Source: LMUY01 sp965199095
GTDB taxonomy: Bacteria; Pseudomonadota; Alphaproteobacteria; Acetobacterales; Acetobacteraceae
Direction of reading: 5' to 3'
DNA length: 64,000 bases
Assembly (NCBI GenBank): GCA_965199095.1
Contig: CBDAQM010000007.1
Coordinates: 186,001-250,000, forward strand
A program made the position numbers and the translations under genes. Below, in pieces: positions 27,842 through 36,649 of the stretch. Below the pieces are notes generated by a model that was not told the DNA's origin, searched no databases, and worked only from the letters and a program-made list of their open reading frames with translations. Within the stretch, counting starts at the first letter, position 1, and every line of letters begins with the position of its first letter.

Positions 27842-28783
27842 TTGGGCGGCGTCACGGCCGTCGAGACGGCGGGCGCGGCGTTGGTGGCGTCCATGATGCG
27901 CCGCCACGGCGATGCAACGCTGCGCGGCGCGGCTGCGCCACTGGCCGAACTGATCGAGCGCATCAACGCCACGCCCGAGCCCGGGCAGCCCCTACCGTCG
28001 CCCTGGACGTTCACCGGCCTGGCGCGGATGGCGGTCCGGTCCGCTGCGGATGGGGTCGCCTTCTTCGGGGAAAGCCTGGTCGCCCTGGCGACGCTGCCGC
28101 GCCACCGGCGGCAGTTTCGCCTGCTGGATTTGGCCCGCCTGGCCGACGAGGCCGGCTGGCAGGCGTTGCCGCTGGTGATGCTGCTGGGGTTCCTGATGGG
28201 GTTGATCCTGGCGTTCCAATCCTCCATCCCGCTGCGGCGCTTCGGGGCCGACCTGTTCGTGGTCAACCTGGTCGCGTTGTCGCTGCTGCGGGAGCTGGGG
28301 CCGCTCTTGGCCGCGGTGATCCTGTCCGGCCGCACCGGATCGGCCTTCGCCGCGGAACTCGGCACCATGAAGGTCAACGAGGAACTGGCGGCGCTGGAAA
28401 CCATGGGCATTTCGTCGGTCACCATGCTGGTCCTGCCGCGCCTTGCCGCGGCCGTGGCGGTGATGCCGGTGCTGACCTTGTTCCTGGAGCTGGCCGGGCT
28501 GCTCGGCATGCTTACGGTCATGATGGCGTTCGGCTTCTCCCCGGCCACCGTCTCGGGCCAGTTGCTCCGCGCCGTGCATCTCCGCGACCTCTGGGGCGGG
28601 CTGTTCAAGGCCGTGTGCTTCGGCGCCGCCGTGGCCGGGATCGGCTGCCGGGCTGGTCTGGCCACCGGGATCGGCCCGCGCGCGGTCGGTCAGTCCGCGA
28701 CCGCCGCGGTGGTGGGGGGGATCGTCGTCACGATCGTGCTGGACGGCGTGTTCGCCATCGTGTTCTACCGCCTGGGGACGTGA
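27842..28783 (+). CDS. MlaE-family lipid ABC transporter permease, with upstream in-frame STAS domain
   Basis: Inner-membrane permease of the Mla (phospholipid/hydrophobic compound) transport family. From TTG 27842 there are 313 residues; the MlaE core has MLLGFLMGLILAFQSSIPLR, LVALSLLRELGPLLAAVILS, GRTGSAFAAELGTMKVNEEL and a C-terminal membrane helix. The same frame is open back to 27635 and encodes a complete-looking STAS domain (GLLALEGRLDHAGTALLW, then PLIIELGGVTAVETAG), as in known STAS-MlaE proteins of about 370 residues. No ATG, GTG or TTG exists in that extension. A CTG start at 27668 (AGAGG 8 bases upstream) or 27701 is the best guess, so 27842 is only the first conventional start. 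The Mla ATPase and MCE partners are not nearby. Confidence 0.8.
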   Translation: MGGVTAVETAGAALVASMMRRHGDATLRGAAAPLAELIERINATPEPGQPLPSPWTFTGLARMAVRSAADGVAFFGESLVALATLPRHRRQFRLLDLARLADEAGWQALPLVMLLGFLMGLILAFQSSIPLRRFGADLFVVNLVALSLLRELGPLLAAVILSGRTGSAFAAELGTMKVNEELAALETMGISSVTMLVLPRLAAAVAVMPVLTLFLELAGLLGMLTVMMAFGFSPATVSGQLLRAVHLRDLWGGLFKAVCFGAAVAGIGCRAGLATGIGPRAVGQSATAAVVGGIVVTIVLDGVFAIVFYRLGT

Positions 28784-28795
28784 CCCGGCCGCTGG

Positions 28796-28910
28796 CTTAG
28801 GGCTTGTTCGACATCAATCGAAGCGATTGGCGGCGTCGAACAAGCCCTAAGCCTTTGTTTTAAGCGGCAGCTTTGTCGGCGTGCCGACGCACTTATTTGC
28901 CGACGCTGCC
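28796..28910 (-). repeat. Dispersed double-hairpin repeat (copy 3)
   Basis: Full-length copy (~114 bp) between the MlaE and spoVR genes. The left stem is TTAGGGCTTGTTCGAC with its exact reverse complement ending GCCCTAA; the inner stem is CAATCG/CGATTG. The right hairpin is as in copy 2. It touches the TAA stop (28911-28913) of the spoVR-like gene. The pair changed between copies 2 and 3 (A-T to T-A in the left stem) keeps pairing. Confidence 0.8.
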
Positions 28911-30434
28911 TTAGCCCGGCGGCGCGACGGTGTGCGTCGCCAGCACGGAGTCGTCGTCCACATCCACCTCCACCAGCCGCACCTCGTAGCCCCAGAGGAT
29001 GGCGAGTTGGCGGAGCGTGGCGTCGGCGTCCTTCTTCGCCAGCAACTGCCCCCGGTGGGTCCGATGTTCCAGGCGAAGCTGCCGGTCGCCCGATAGGTCG
29101 ACGTCGACCACCTGGATGTCGGCGTCGTTCAGACCCGGATCGTAGGACCGCGCCAGGCTGCGGCGGATGTCGCGATAGCCCTGGTCGTCATGGATCGCAT
29201 CCACCAGCAATGTCGGCTCCGACGTATCATCCAGCAGCCGGAACATGCGGAAGTCGCGGATCACCTTGGGCGAGAGGAACTGCAGGATGAAGCTCTCGTC
29301 GCGGTAATTGGCCCAGGCATACCGCAGCGTCCCCGCCGCATCCCGGTTGCCGGCGATGTCGGGGAACCAGGCGCGGTCCTCGGCCGTCGGCGCCTCGCAG
29401 ATACGGGCGATGTCGGTCATCATGGCGTAGCCGAGCGCGTAGGGGTTGAAGCCCGGGCCGCCGGCCGGGTGGTCGAAGCCGGGCTGCATGATGACGTTGC
29501 TGGTGGTGTGCAGCACCTCCAGGAAGGCGGCGTCGTCGATCTGCCCGGTTTCGTGCAGCCGGGTCATGATCCGCTGGTGCACCCAGGTGGCGCAGCCCTC
29601 GTTCATCACCTTGGCCTGCGGCTGCGGATAGAAATACTGCGCGATCAGCCGGACGATGCGGATGACCTCGCGCTCCCAGGAGTGCAGCTTGGGGGAGGAT
29701 TTCTCCAGAAAGTACAGCAGGTTCTCTTCGGGTAGGCCCAGGCGGCGGCGACGGTCGGCCAGCTTGTCGATTCCCGCCGGGCGCTTGGCGTCCGGCAGCG
29801 TGCGCCACAGGTCGTCGAACACCCTTTCGTCGTACTCGCGCCGCTCCCGCTCCCGCTGCTCCTCCGTCTTCAGGTTCATGGGGCGGCTGCCGCCGTGCCG
29901 GTGCACGCCGTGGCGCGACAGCGAGTGCGCGGCGTCCAGGATGCGCTCCACCGCCGCCACGCCGTGGCGGTCCTCGCACTGGGCGATGTAGGTCCTCGCG
30001 AATTCCAGATAGTCCAGGATCGCCGACGGTTCCGTCCACTGGCGGAACAGGTGGTTGTTGCGGAAGAAGTGGTTGTGGCCGAACGCGGCATGCGCGATCA
30101 CCAGCGCCTGCATCGTCGCCGTGTTCTCCTCCATGAGGTAGGAGATGCAGGGGTTGGAATTGATCACGACCTCGTAGGCGAGGCTGGAGTAGCCGCGGCG
30201 GTAGCTGGCCTCGTGCTGCATGAAGCGCTTGCCGTAAGACCAATGCCGGTAAGTCAGCGGCATGCCGTGGGCGGTGTAGACGTCGAGCATCTGCTCCGAC
30301 GTGATGACCTCGATCCGGTTGGGATAGAGTTCCAGACCCAACTCCTCCCCGGCAATCCGCTCGATCGCGTCGTAGGAGCGTTGCAGCGTCGCGTAGTCCC
30401 AGTCCGTGCCGCTGAACAGCAGGGGGAGGTCCAT
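28911..30434 (-). CDS. SpoVR family protein
   Basis: 507 residues; cytoplasmic. The conserved blocks IEVITSEQMLDVYTAHGMPL, HWSYGKRFMQHE, VINSNPCISYLMEENTA and AHAAFGHNHFFRNN are characteristic of SpoVR/YcgB. The molecular function is unknown; the protein is linked to stationary-phase and starvation responses and functions with PrkA and YeaH. ATG 30434 (MDLPLLFSG) is chosen; the open frame upstream to 30722 shadows the yeaH gene. It is the third gene of the prkA-yeaH-spoVR operon, 13 bp after yeaH. Confidence 0.93.
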   Translation of the reverse strand: MDLPLLFSGTDWDYATLQRSYDAIERIAGEELGLELYPNRIEVITSEQMLDVYTAHGMPLTYRHWSYGKRFMQHEASYRRGYSSLAYEVVINSNPCISYLMEENTATMQALVIAHAAFGHNHFFRNNHLFRQWTEPSAILDYLEFARTYIAQCEDRHGVAAVERILDAAHSLSRHGVHRHGGSRPMNLKTEEQRERERREYDERVFDDLWRTLPDAKRPAGIDKLADRRRRLGLPEENLLYFLEKSSPKLHSWEREVIRIVRLIAQYFYPQPQAKVMNEGCATWVHQRIMTRLHETGQIDDAAFLEVLHTTSNVIMQPGFDHPAGGPGFNPYALGYAMMTDIARICEAPTAEDRAWFPDIAGNRDAAGTLRYAWANYRDESFILQFLSPKVIRDFRMFRLLDDTSEPTLLVDAIHDDQGYRDIRRSLARSYDPGLNDADIQVVDVDLSGDRQLRLEHRTHRGQLLAKKDADATLRQLAILWGYEVRLVEVDVDDDSVLATHTVAPPG

Positions 30435-30447
30435 CAGCCGACCCGGT

Positions 30448-31734
30448 TCATGGCGTCGCCGCCTTGCGTCCGAACAGGTCGCGGAACACCGGGAAGATGT
30501 CCCGCCGCTCCGCCACCCGGCGCATCGCGAGCTTGGGCGCCCGCTCCGCCACCGGGGCGTATCCCCGCCACAGATCCGTCTCCCCGCGGATGATCGCCGC
30601 CGAGATCGACACCTCGATATAGGCGAAATGCTGCACGATCGGCAGGATGTCGTTCTCCAGCATCGCGACGGCGCGATGCGTGTCGCTGCCGGAATTGTCG
30701 CCGTCGGACGCCTGCGCGGCATAGATGTTCCACGAGGCGGAGGGATAGCGCTCGCGCTGGATTCGCGTGAGTTCCGCCAGGGCGGTGGAGACGACGGTAC
30801 CGCCGGTGCGCGGATCGGTGAAGAAAATCTCCTCCGCGACCTCCTCCGCGACCTCCGTATGCCGGATGAACACGACGTCGACCCGCTTGTAGCGCCGCTC
30901 CAGGAACACGTGCAGCAGCAGGAAGAACCGCTTGGCCATGTCCTTCATGCCTTCCGACATGGAGCCGGAGACGTCCATCAGGCAGAACATGACCGCGCGC
31001 GCCGACGGCTTCGGCACCGGGGTGTAGCGGCGGAACCGCATGTCGATCGGGTCGACCCAGGGGACCCGCGACAGCCGCCGCAACGCGAGTTCCAGCTCCC
31101 CGCGCAGTTCATGCAGTCGGTCGGCATCCTCCCCGCTCTCGGTCAGGCGGGCGACCTCCTCCTCCATGGCGCGCACTTCGGGGGGCTTCGGGCGCCGCAG
31201 GCCGATACGCCGGGCCATCGACTGGCGCATCGTCCGGGACATATCGACCTGGGACGGCGTGCCATCCACGCTGATGCCGGCACGCGCCGGCGCCATGGTC
31301 TCGGTCGCGACGACCTGGCTTTTCACCAGATCGGGCAATTCCAGATCCTCGAAAAAGAGGTCGAGGAACTCGTCCCGGCTCAGGACGAAGCGAAAGCCGT
31401 CCTGCGCCTCGCCATCCCCCTGGCCGCTACCGTTTCCGCCGCCACCGCCGGGGCCGCCGGGCGGCCGCTGGATGCGGTCGCCGGTGGAAAACTCCTTGTT
31501 GCCGGACAGCACGATGTCGCGCTGCCCGCCGGTGAACACGGTGTGGAACGATGGCTCGTGCAGCACGTCGGCGGGGATGGTGACGGTCTCGCCCTGCCCG
31601 GTCTCCCGCAAGGTGCCCTGGTCGATCGCGTTGCGCGCCGCCCGCGCGATGGCCCCCCTAGCACGGGTTAAAACACGCTGGCGGTTTTCTAGGTTCTTGC
31701 CGTGCGGGTTCGGCCTGCGGTCGATGATGTCCAA
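30448..31734 (-). CDS. yeaH: YeaH/YhbH family protein (DUF444, VWA-like)
   Basis: 428 residues. It opens DIIDRRPNPHGKNLENRQRV, the family's N-terminus, here from TTG 31734; the longer frame to 31863 runs into prkA. A Gly-rich linker (PPGGPGGGGGNG) precedes a von Willebrand A-type domain with the MIDAS motif DVSGSMSEGMK. Together with the PrkA kinase and SpoVR it forms a conserved stress module; its biochemical role is unknown. It starts 10 bp after the prkA stop. Confidence 0.92.
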   Translation of the reverse strand: MDIIDRRPNPHGKNLENRQRVLTRARGAIARAARNAIDQGTLRETGQGETVTIPADVLHEPSFHTVFTGGQRDIVLSGNKEFSTGDRIQRPPGGPGGGGGNGSGQGDGEAQDGFRFVLSRDEFLDLFFEDLELPDLVKSQVVATETMAPARAGISVDGTPSQVDMSRTMRQSMARRIGLRRPKPPEVRAMEEEVARLTESGEDADRLHELRGELELALRRLSRVPWVDPIDMRFRRYTPVPKPSARAVMFCLMDVSGSMSEGMKDMAKRFFLLLHVFLERRYKRVDVVFIRHTEVAEEVAEEIFFTDPRTGGTVVSTALAELTRIQRERYPSASWNIYAAQASDGDNSGSDTHRAVAMLENDILPIVQHFAYIEVSISAAIIRGETDLWRGYAPVAERAPKLAMRRVAERRDIFPVFRDLFGRKAATP

Positions 31735-31744
31735 ATCTGCGCGC

Positions 31745-33691
31745 TCAGGCCGATTGCTTGACCCGCATATACCACTCGACCAACCGGCGCACCTGGCGTT
31801 CGGTATAGCCGCGCGACACCATGCGCTCGACAAAGTCGTGATGCTTCTTTTCGGTATCGCCATCCTTCTTGGAGCCGAAGCTAATCACTGGCAGTAGATC
31901 TTCCACCTGAGAGAACATCCGCTTCTCGATGACGTCGCGGATTTTCTCGTATGACGTCCAGGACGGATTGCGGCCGCCATTGGACGCGCGGTTGCGCAGG
32001 GCAAACTTGACCACCTCGTTGCGGAAATCCTTTGGGTTGGCGATCCCGGCCGGCTTCTCGATCTTGGTCAACTCGGCGTTCAGCAACTCCCGGTTCATCA
32101 TTTGGCCGGTATCAGGATCCTTGAAGTCCTGGTCCTCGATCCACGCGTCGGCATAGTCGAGGTAGCGGTCGAACAAGTTTTGCCCGTAATCGCCGTAGCT
32201 TTCCAGATAGGCTTTCTGGATCTCGTTGCCGATGAACTCGGCATAGCGGGCGGCCAGTTCGGACTTGATGGTCGCGAGGTAGGCAGCCTCCGTCTCCGGG
32301 GGGAACTGCTCGCGACGGATCGCCTGCTCCAGCACATACATCAGGTGCACGGGATCCGCCGCGACCTCGTTGGATGAGTGGTTGAACGTGGCTGACAGCA
32401 CCTTGTAGGCGAAGCGGGTGGAAATGCCGTCCATCCCCTCATCGACGCCGGCCGTATCGCGGTATTCCTGCATGGTGCGGACCTTCGGGTCCGTCTCGCG
32501 GATGTTCTCGCCGTCATACACCCGCATCTTGGCGAACGGACGTGAGTTCGCGTGCGGCTTCAGGCGCGACAGCACGGCGAAGCGCGCCAACATCTCGAGC
32601 GTGTGCGGAGCGCACGGAGCCTCCGCCAGCGCCGAGCCGCTGATCAGCTTCTTGTAGATCATGCCCTCTTCGGTGACGCGCAGGCAGTACGGCACCTTCA
32701 CCACGGACACGCGGTCGAGGAAAGCCTCGTTGGTGCGGTTGTTGCGGAAGCTCTGCCACTCCGCCTCGTTAGAATGGGCCAGCAGGATGCCCTGGAACGG
32801 GATGGCGCCGATATTCTCGGTGCCGAGGTAATTGCCCTCCTGCGTCGCGGTCAGCAGCGGGTGCAACATCTTGATCGGCGCCTTGAACATCTCCACGAAT
32901 TCGAGGATGCCCTGATTGGCGCGGTTCAGCCCGCCCGAGAAGCCATACGCGTCGGGGTCGTTCTGGCTGTACATCTCCAGCTTGCGGATATCGACCTTGC
33001 CGACCAGGGCGGAGATGTCCTGGTTGTTGTCGTCACCGGGCTCCGTCTTGGCGATGGCGACTTGCTTGCGGCGGGAGGGATACAGCTTCACGACGCGGAA
33101 CCGCTCGATATCGCCGCCCCATTCGTCCAGGCGCTTCAGCGCCCAGGGGCTGGCGATCCCCGTCAACAGCCGGCGGGGGATTTTGTAGCGTTCCTGCAGC
33201 GCGTCGCCCATCGTGTCCGGGTCGAACAGACCCAGCGGACTCTCGAACACGGGGCTGAGTTCGTTGCCGGCCTTCAGCACGTAGATCGGCTCGTGCTCCA
33301 TCAAAGCCTTGAGTCGCTCGCCGAGCGAGGACTTGCCGCCGCCCACCGGGCCCAGGAGGTAGAGGACCTGCTTACGCTCCTCCAGCCCTTGGGCGGCATG
33401 GCGGAAGAAGCCGACGATGCGTTCGATCGTCTCCTCCATGCCGTGGAATTCCGCGAAAGCCGGGAACATGCGGATCGTCCGGTTCAGGAACAGTCGGCCA
33501 AGCCGCGGATCCCGCGACGTGTCGACCAACTCCGGCTCCCCAATCGCCCGCAGCATGCGCTCGGCCGGGGTGGCGTAGCAGCCCGGATCGTTGCGGCAGG
33601 CGTCGAGGAACTCCGCCAGGCTCATCTCCACTTCGCGCCGCTGGTCGCGTAGCGAGGAGTGCAAGGAAAACACGCTGACTGTTTGACCCAT
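31745..33691 (-). CDS. prkA: PrkA family serine protein kinase/AAA+ protein
   Basis: 648 residues. The N-terminal AAA+ domain has the Walker A GPVGGGKS (residues 114-121) and VLKAGNELSPVFESPLGLFD; the C-terminal domain is the PrkA kinase-related region (EGMDGISTRFAYKVLSATFN). PrkA/YeaG responds to nutrient starvation and affects stress-gene expression; AAA+ protease-like activity has also been proposed. ATG 33691 is chosen with GGGAG seven bases ahead; GTG 33694 is possible. It leads the prkA-yeaH-spoVR operon. Confidence 0.94.
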   Translation of the reverse strand: MGQTVSVFSLHSSLRDQRREVEMSLAEFLDACRNDPGCYATPAERMLRAIGEPELVDTSRDPRLGRLFLNRTIRMFPAFAEFHGMEETIERIVGFFRHAAQGLEERKQVLYLLGPVGGGKSSLGERLKALMEHEPIYVLKAGNELSPVFESPLGLFDPDTMGDALQERYKIPRRLLTGIASPWALKRLDEWGGDIERFRVVKLYPSRRKQVAIAKTEPGDDNNQDISALVGKVDIRKLEMYSQNDPDAYGFSGGLNRANQGILEFVEMFKAPIKMLHPLLTATQEGNYLGTENIGAIPFQGILLAHSNEAEWQSFRNNRTNEAFLDRVSVVKVPYCLRVTEEGMIYKKLISGSALAEAPCAPHTLEMLARFAVLSRLKPHANSRPFAKMRVYDGENIRETDPKVRTMQEYRDTAGVDEGMDGISTRFAYKVLSATFNHSSNEVAADPVHLMYVLEQAIRREQFPPETEAAYLATIKSELAARYAEFIGNEIQKAYLESYGDYGQNLFDRYLDYADAWIEDQDFKDPDTGQMMNRELLNAELTKIEKPAGIANPKDFRNEVVKFALRNRASNGGRNPSWTSYEKIRDVIEKRMFSQVEDLLPVISFGSKKDGDTEKKHHDFVERMVSRGYTERQVRRLVEWYMRVKQSA

Positions 33692-34093
33692 CACGAAACT
33701 CCCAAGGTGTCCCGGTGGATCGGCGCGGCGCGCCTCCCCTGGTCACCAACAGATGCACGCGAGCGGCGCCTCAGAGTGGCCTTCCCCGTTCCATCATGCA
33801 GTGATCCTCTCCACGGTCTCTAACGACGCTACCTGGCTCCTGCGCCGAAAAGCACGAGGTGTTTTAGGAGTAAACACTATATGAGCGCAGGCGTGGCGGA
33901 AAAACTACAATATGAAGCGTTTATCACTTGTGGAACAGGCCTGAGCGCGAATGCTCGTCCGCCGAAGGAGCAGTGTATATAATCGCGGGTCATCGCTGCA
34001 AGGGATTCATGCGTCGTGATGCATGCGGTATGATATGATCCGGGAACGGATCAAGCCAATCAGCCTGCCCATGCCTCAGCCAGACAGACGGCG
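33692..34093. other. Upstream region of the prkA operon, with one dyad
   Basis: About 400 bp without a recognisable gene. GTGTTT-N7-AAACAC at 33859-33877 is a possible regulator site for the prkA promoter; AT-rich motifs (TATATAATCG at 33974, TATGATATG near 34028) could be promoter elements. No regulator can be named. Confidence 0.35.
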
Positions 34094-34124
34094 ATCGCCC
34101 CGGCTGCCGTGCAGCCAGGGCGAT
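34094..34124 (-). terminator. Two-part hairpin downstream of the NarK-type gene
   Basis: ATCGCCC and GGGCGAT enclose GGCTGC-CGT-GCAGCC, giving a nearly continuous 13-bp stem with one mismatch. It is about 90 bp beyond the stop of the minus-strand transporter gene. There is no T-run, so termination is only possible. Confidence 0.45.
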
Positions 34125-34213
34125 TGGTAAAGGCTACTCCCCCGGGATGGATGCCAACGGTCGCCGTAGCACGACATCCGGTTCAGCAGAGGCGACCGTC
34201 GTCAACACTGCGG

Positions 34214-35563
34214 TCAGGCGGCCGCCGCCATCCCGGGCCCGGTCGACATCCGCTGAGCCACCGCGGCGTCGTAGAGGGCCTGTTCTTCCTGCTTGTGCTT
34301 GACGGAAAACCGGATCGTCGCCGCGCCACAGGCACATACGAGCGCGGCGACGCCGAGCACCAGGAAGCAGAGTGCGGGCTTGCCCGTCGCGCGCAACAGG
34401 AGCCCCGCCGCGACGCCACCGATGTTGCCGCCGGCGCCGATGATGCCGCAGACGCCGCCCAGGACCTTGCGATCGATGAACGGCACCAGGGCATACAGCG
34501 AGCCGCATGCCATATGGGTGAACAGGCCGAACACCAGCATGGATGACACCGCGAGCATCACCGTGTCCGCCTGCGAGAACGCGATCAGGAACACCCCTTC
34601 GCCGAGCATCAAGCCGAACAGCAGCCAGGTCCGCCCGTCCAGGCCGCGGGTGCGGGCGACGCGATCGGACAGCAAGCCGCCGACCGCCCGGGCGAACAGC
34701 GCGAGCAGGCCGAACGCGCCCACGGCGAACCCGGCGTTCTCAACCGTCATCGCGTAGCGGTTGAAGTAGTAGGTCACCGCGATCGAGTGGACGAACAGCT
34801 CCACGCCAAACGACGCGCCGTAGCAAGCGGCCAGCATCCAGACGCGATAGTTCTTGGATGCCTCCTTCATCACGTCCCAGCCGCCCTTCTTGCCCACCTC
34901 CGTGGACAGGCCCATGCGGCGCATGTCGGAGAAATTTCCCTCCGGCGTGTCCTGGGTGTATTTCCAGTACAGCACGGCCACGACCAGCATCAGGACGGCC
35001 GGCACCACCTGCGCGTAGCGCCACGCCATGCCGTTGCTCAGCCCCCAGGCCGCCACGCCGGCAAGGATGAGCGGCATCACGCTCTGCGTCACGCCGCCGC
35101 CCGCGTTGCCCCAGCCCCCGACCGTGGCGTTCGCAGTGCCGACCACGTTGGGCGCGAACATCACCGAGGTATGGAACTGCGTGATGACGAAGCTCGCCCC
35201 GATGATGCCGATCAGCAGCCGGAAGATCAGGAAGGAGGTGTAGTCCCAGGCGAACGCCACGCCGATGACGGGAATGGCGCCGAGCGACAGCAGCAGCGTG
35301 TAGGTCAGCCGCGGACCGTATTTGTCGCAGAGCGGGCCGATGGCGAAGCGGGCGAGCACGGTGGCGAACACGCCGGCGATGCCGATCGAGTAGACCTCGT
35401 CATTGCTCAGCTTCAGGTCGCCCTTGATGATGGGCATCAGCGGCGCCGTGGCGAACCACGCGAAGAAGCAGACGAAGAACGCGATCCACGTCAGGTGGAA
35501 TGCACGCATTTGCGGCGTGCTGGCGCTGAACAAGTCGATGCGGGTGGCTTTGGCGGAGATCAT
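34214..35563 (-). CDS. narK: MFS nitrate/nitrite transporter, NarK family
   Basis: Inner-membrane carrier with about 12 helices, 449 residues from ATG 35563. The nitrate/nitrite-porter signatures are visible: FHLTWIAFFVCFFAWFATAP near the N-terminus, GWGNAGGGVTQSVMP (first nitrate signature) and GVCGIIGAGGNIGGVAAGL (second). It imports nitrate or exports nitrite. It is divergent from the nasT-nasS pair, which fits nitrate control, and its leader carries candidate ANTAR-target hairpins. A longer frame to 35794 has no homology. Confidence 0.92.
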   Translation of the reverse strand: MISAKATRIDLFSASTPQMRAFHLTWIAFFVCFFAWFATAPLMPIIKGDLKLSNDEVYSIGIAGVFATVLARFAIGPLCDKYGPRLTYTLLLSLGAIPVIGVAFAWDYTSFLIFRLLIGIIGASFVITQFHTSVMFAPNVVGTANATVGGWGNAGGGVTQSVMPLILAGVAAWGLSNGMAWRYAQVVPAVLMLVVAVLYWKYTQDTPEGNFSDMRRMGLSTEVGKKGGWDVMKEASKNYRVWMLAACYGASFGVELFVHSIAVTYYFNRYAMTVENAGFAVGAFGLLALFARAVGGLLSDRVARTRGLDGRTWLLFGLMLGEGVFLIAFSQADTVMLAVSSMLVFGLFTHMACGSLYALVPFIDRKVLGGVCGIIGAGGNIGGVAAGLLLRATGKPALCFLVLGVAALVCACGAATIRFSVKHKQEEQALYDAAVAQRMSTGPGMAAAA

Positions 35564-35714
35564 CAAGAAAAATCCCGGCAGAGAGTTGAAATGCGGACCG
35601 TCACGATCCAGACCCGAAAATCTGGCCTTCTTGCAGCACCGGCTGAAGCAGCACTGCGAACACGCTCGTGGCTGGATACCGCCCGATGGTTGCGGGCGGG
35701 CTCCACGCATCCCC

Positions 35715-35778
35715 ACCCACCGCCTTGTGGGTATCGGCGCAGCATGCGCATCAACGAGCAAAGCGCACTTCGTTGTGC
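35715..35778 (-). promoter_or_regulatory. Candidate NasT (ANTAR) RNA target: two hexaloop hairpins in the narK leader
   Basis: Read on the minus strand, GCAC-AACGAA-GTGC (35778-35765) and ACCCAC-AAGGCG-GTGGGT (35732-35715) each close a six-base loop with A at position 1 and G at position 4, the hallmark of RNAs bound by ANTAR proteins. The linker is 32 bases, longer than usual. A GC-rich hairpin (CCGCCCG/CGGGCGG) follows before the gene. This is a pattern match by eye, not a demonstrated site. Confidence 0.5.
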
Positions 35779-36052
35779 AGCGTCCCAGAGACACAGCAGG
35801 TTTCGTGCCAACGCCGCCACAGCTCCCACGTCAGTGCGGCGCTGCTTTGGACTTCGGGTTTCCCGCAACCGCAATTGCGCCCGCGCCCCAGCGGATGCAC
35901 AAACTTTATGCACATGTCTGCAACGATGCACGAAACCCACCTCGTGCCTCAACAATGCTCACGCGAAGACCAGAGCCCGGTTGACGCATCTTGCCACCTG
36001 GGCAACGGATACGGTTGGTGGGCAAACGGTTTGCTCGATCACATGGGACCTC
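35779..36052. other. Divergent intergenic region between narK and nasT
   Basis: About 270 bp that must hold promoters for both directions; no clear sigma-70 or sigma-54 pair could be assigned, and no gene is seen. Confidence 0.35.
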
Positions 36053-36649
36053 ATGAGCAGAGCGCCTGACCGAAGCCCCCGGATCGCGATCGTCGATGAA
36101 AGCGCTGTCCGCAGCGTGCTCATCGAGGAGGGCCTGCGCGAATCCGGCTATACCGACATCATCCGCATCGAGGAGATGCAGGGCCTGATGGCCGCCTTGG
36201 TCGCGGCAGACCCGGAGGTCATCATCATCGACTTGGAGAATTCCAGCCGGGATGTCTTGGAGCAGATGTTCATCGTCAGCCGCGCCGTGCGCCGGCCCAT
36301 CGCGATGTTCGTTGATCCCGCCGATTCCGGGCTGATGCAGGTGGCGGTGGATGCCGGCGTGTCCGCCTACGTGGTCGATGGGTTCGACAAGCGGCGCATC
36401 CGCCCGATCCTGGACATGTGCGTGACGCTGTTCAACGCCTTCATGCACCTGCAGCAGGAGTTGGAAGAGGCGAAGTCGCGCCTGGCCGAAAAGGAAGTCG
36501 TCGACCGCGCCAAGCTCATCATCATGAAGATACGCGGCATACCGGAGGATCAGGCCTATGCCATGCTCCGCTCCAAGGCGATGAACGAGAAGCGCCGCCT
36601 CGCCGAAGTCGCCCGGGCCGTGATCACCTCGGCGGATTTGCTGGGATGA
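36053..36649 (+). CDS. nasT: ANTAR-domain response regulator NasT
   Basis: 198 residues. A pseudo-receiver domain (RIAIVDESAVRSVLIEEGLR; VIIIDLENSSRDVLEQMF) precedes the C-terminal ANTAR helices (AKLIIMKIRGIPEDQAYAML RSKAMNEKRR in two adjoining parts), which bind paired hairpins in mRNA leaders to prevent termination. In nitrate assimilation NasT is held inactive by NasS without nitrate. ATG 36053 is chosen; the very long upstream frame shadows narK. It overlaps nasS (ATGA). Confidence 0.92.
   Translation: MSRAPDRSPRIAIVDESAVRSVLIEEGLRESGYTDIIRIEEMQGLMAALVAADPEVIIIDLENSSRDVLEQMFIVSRAVRRPIAMFVDPADSGLMQVAVDAGVSAYVVDGFDKRRIRPILDMCVTLFNAFMHLQQELEEAKSRLAEKEVVDRAKLIIMKIRGIPEDQAYAMLRSKAMNEKRRLAEVARAVITSADLLG

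Noticed and set aside
30435..30722. N-terminal extension of SpoVR
   Set aside because: It is an out-of-frame reading of yeaH; ATG 30434 gives the normal family length.
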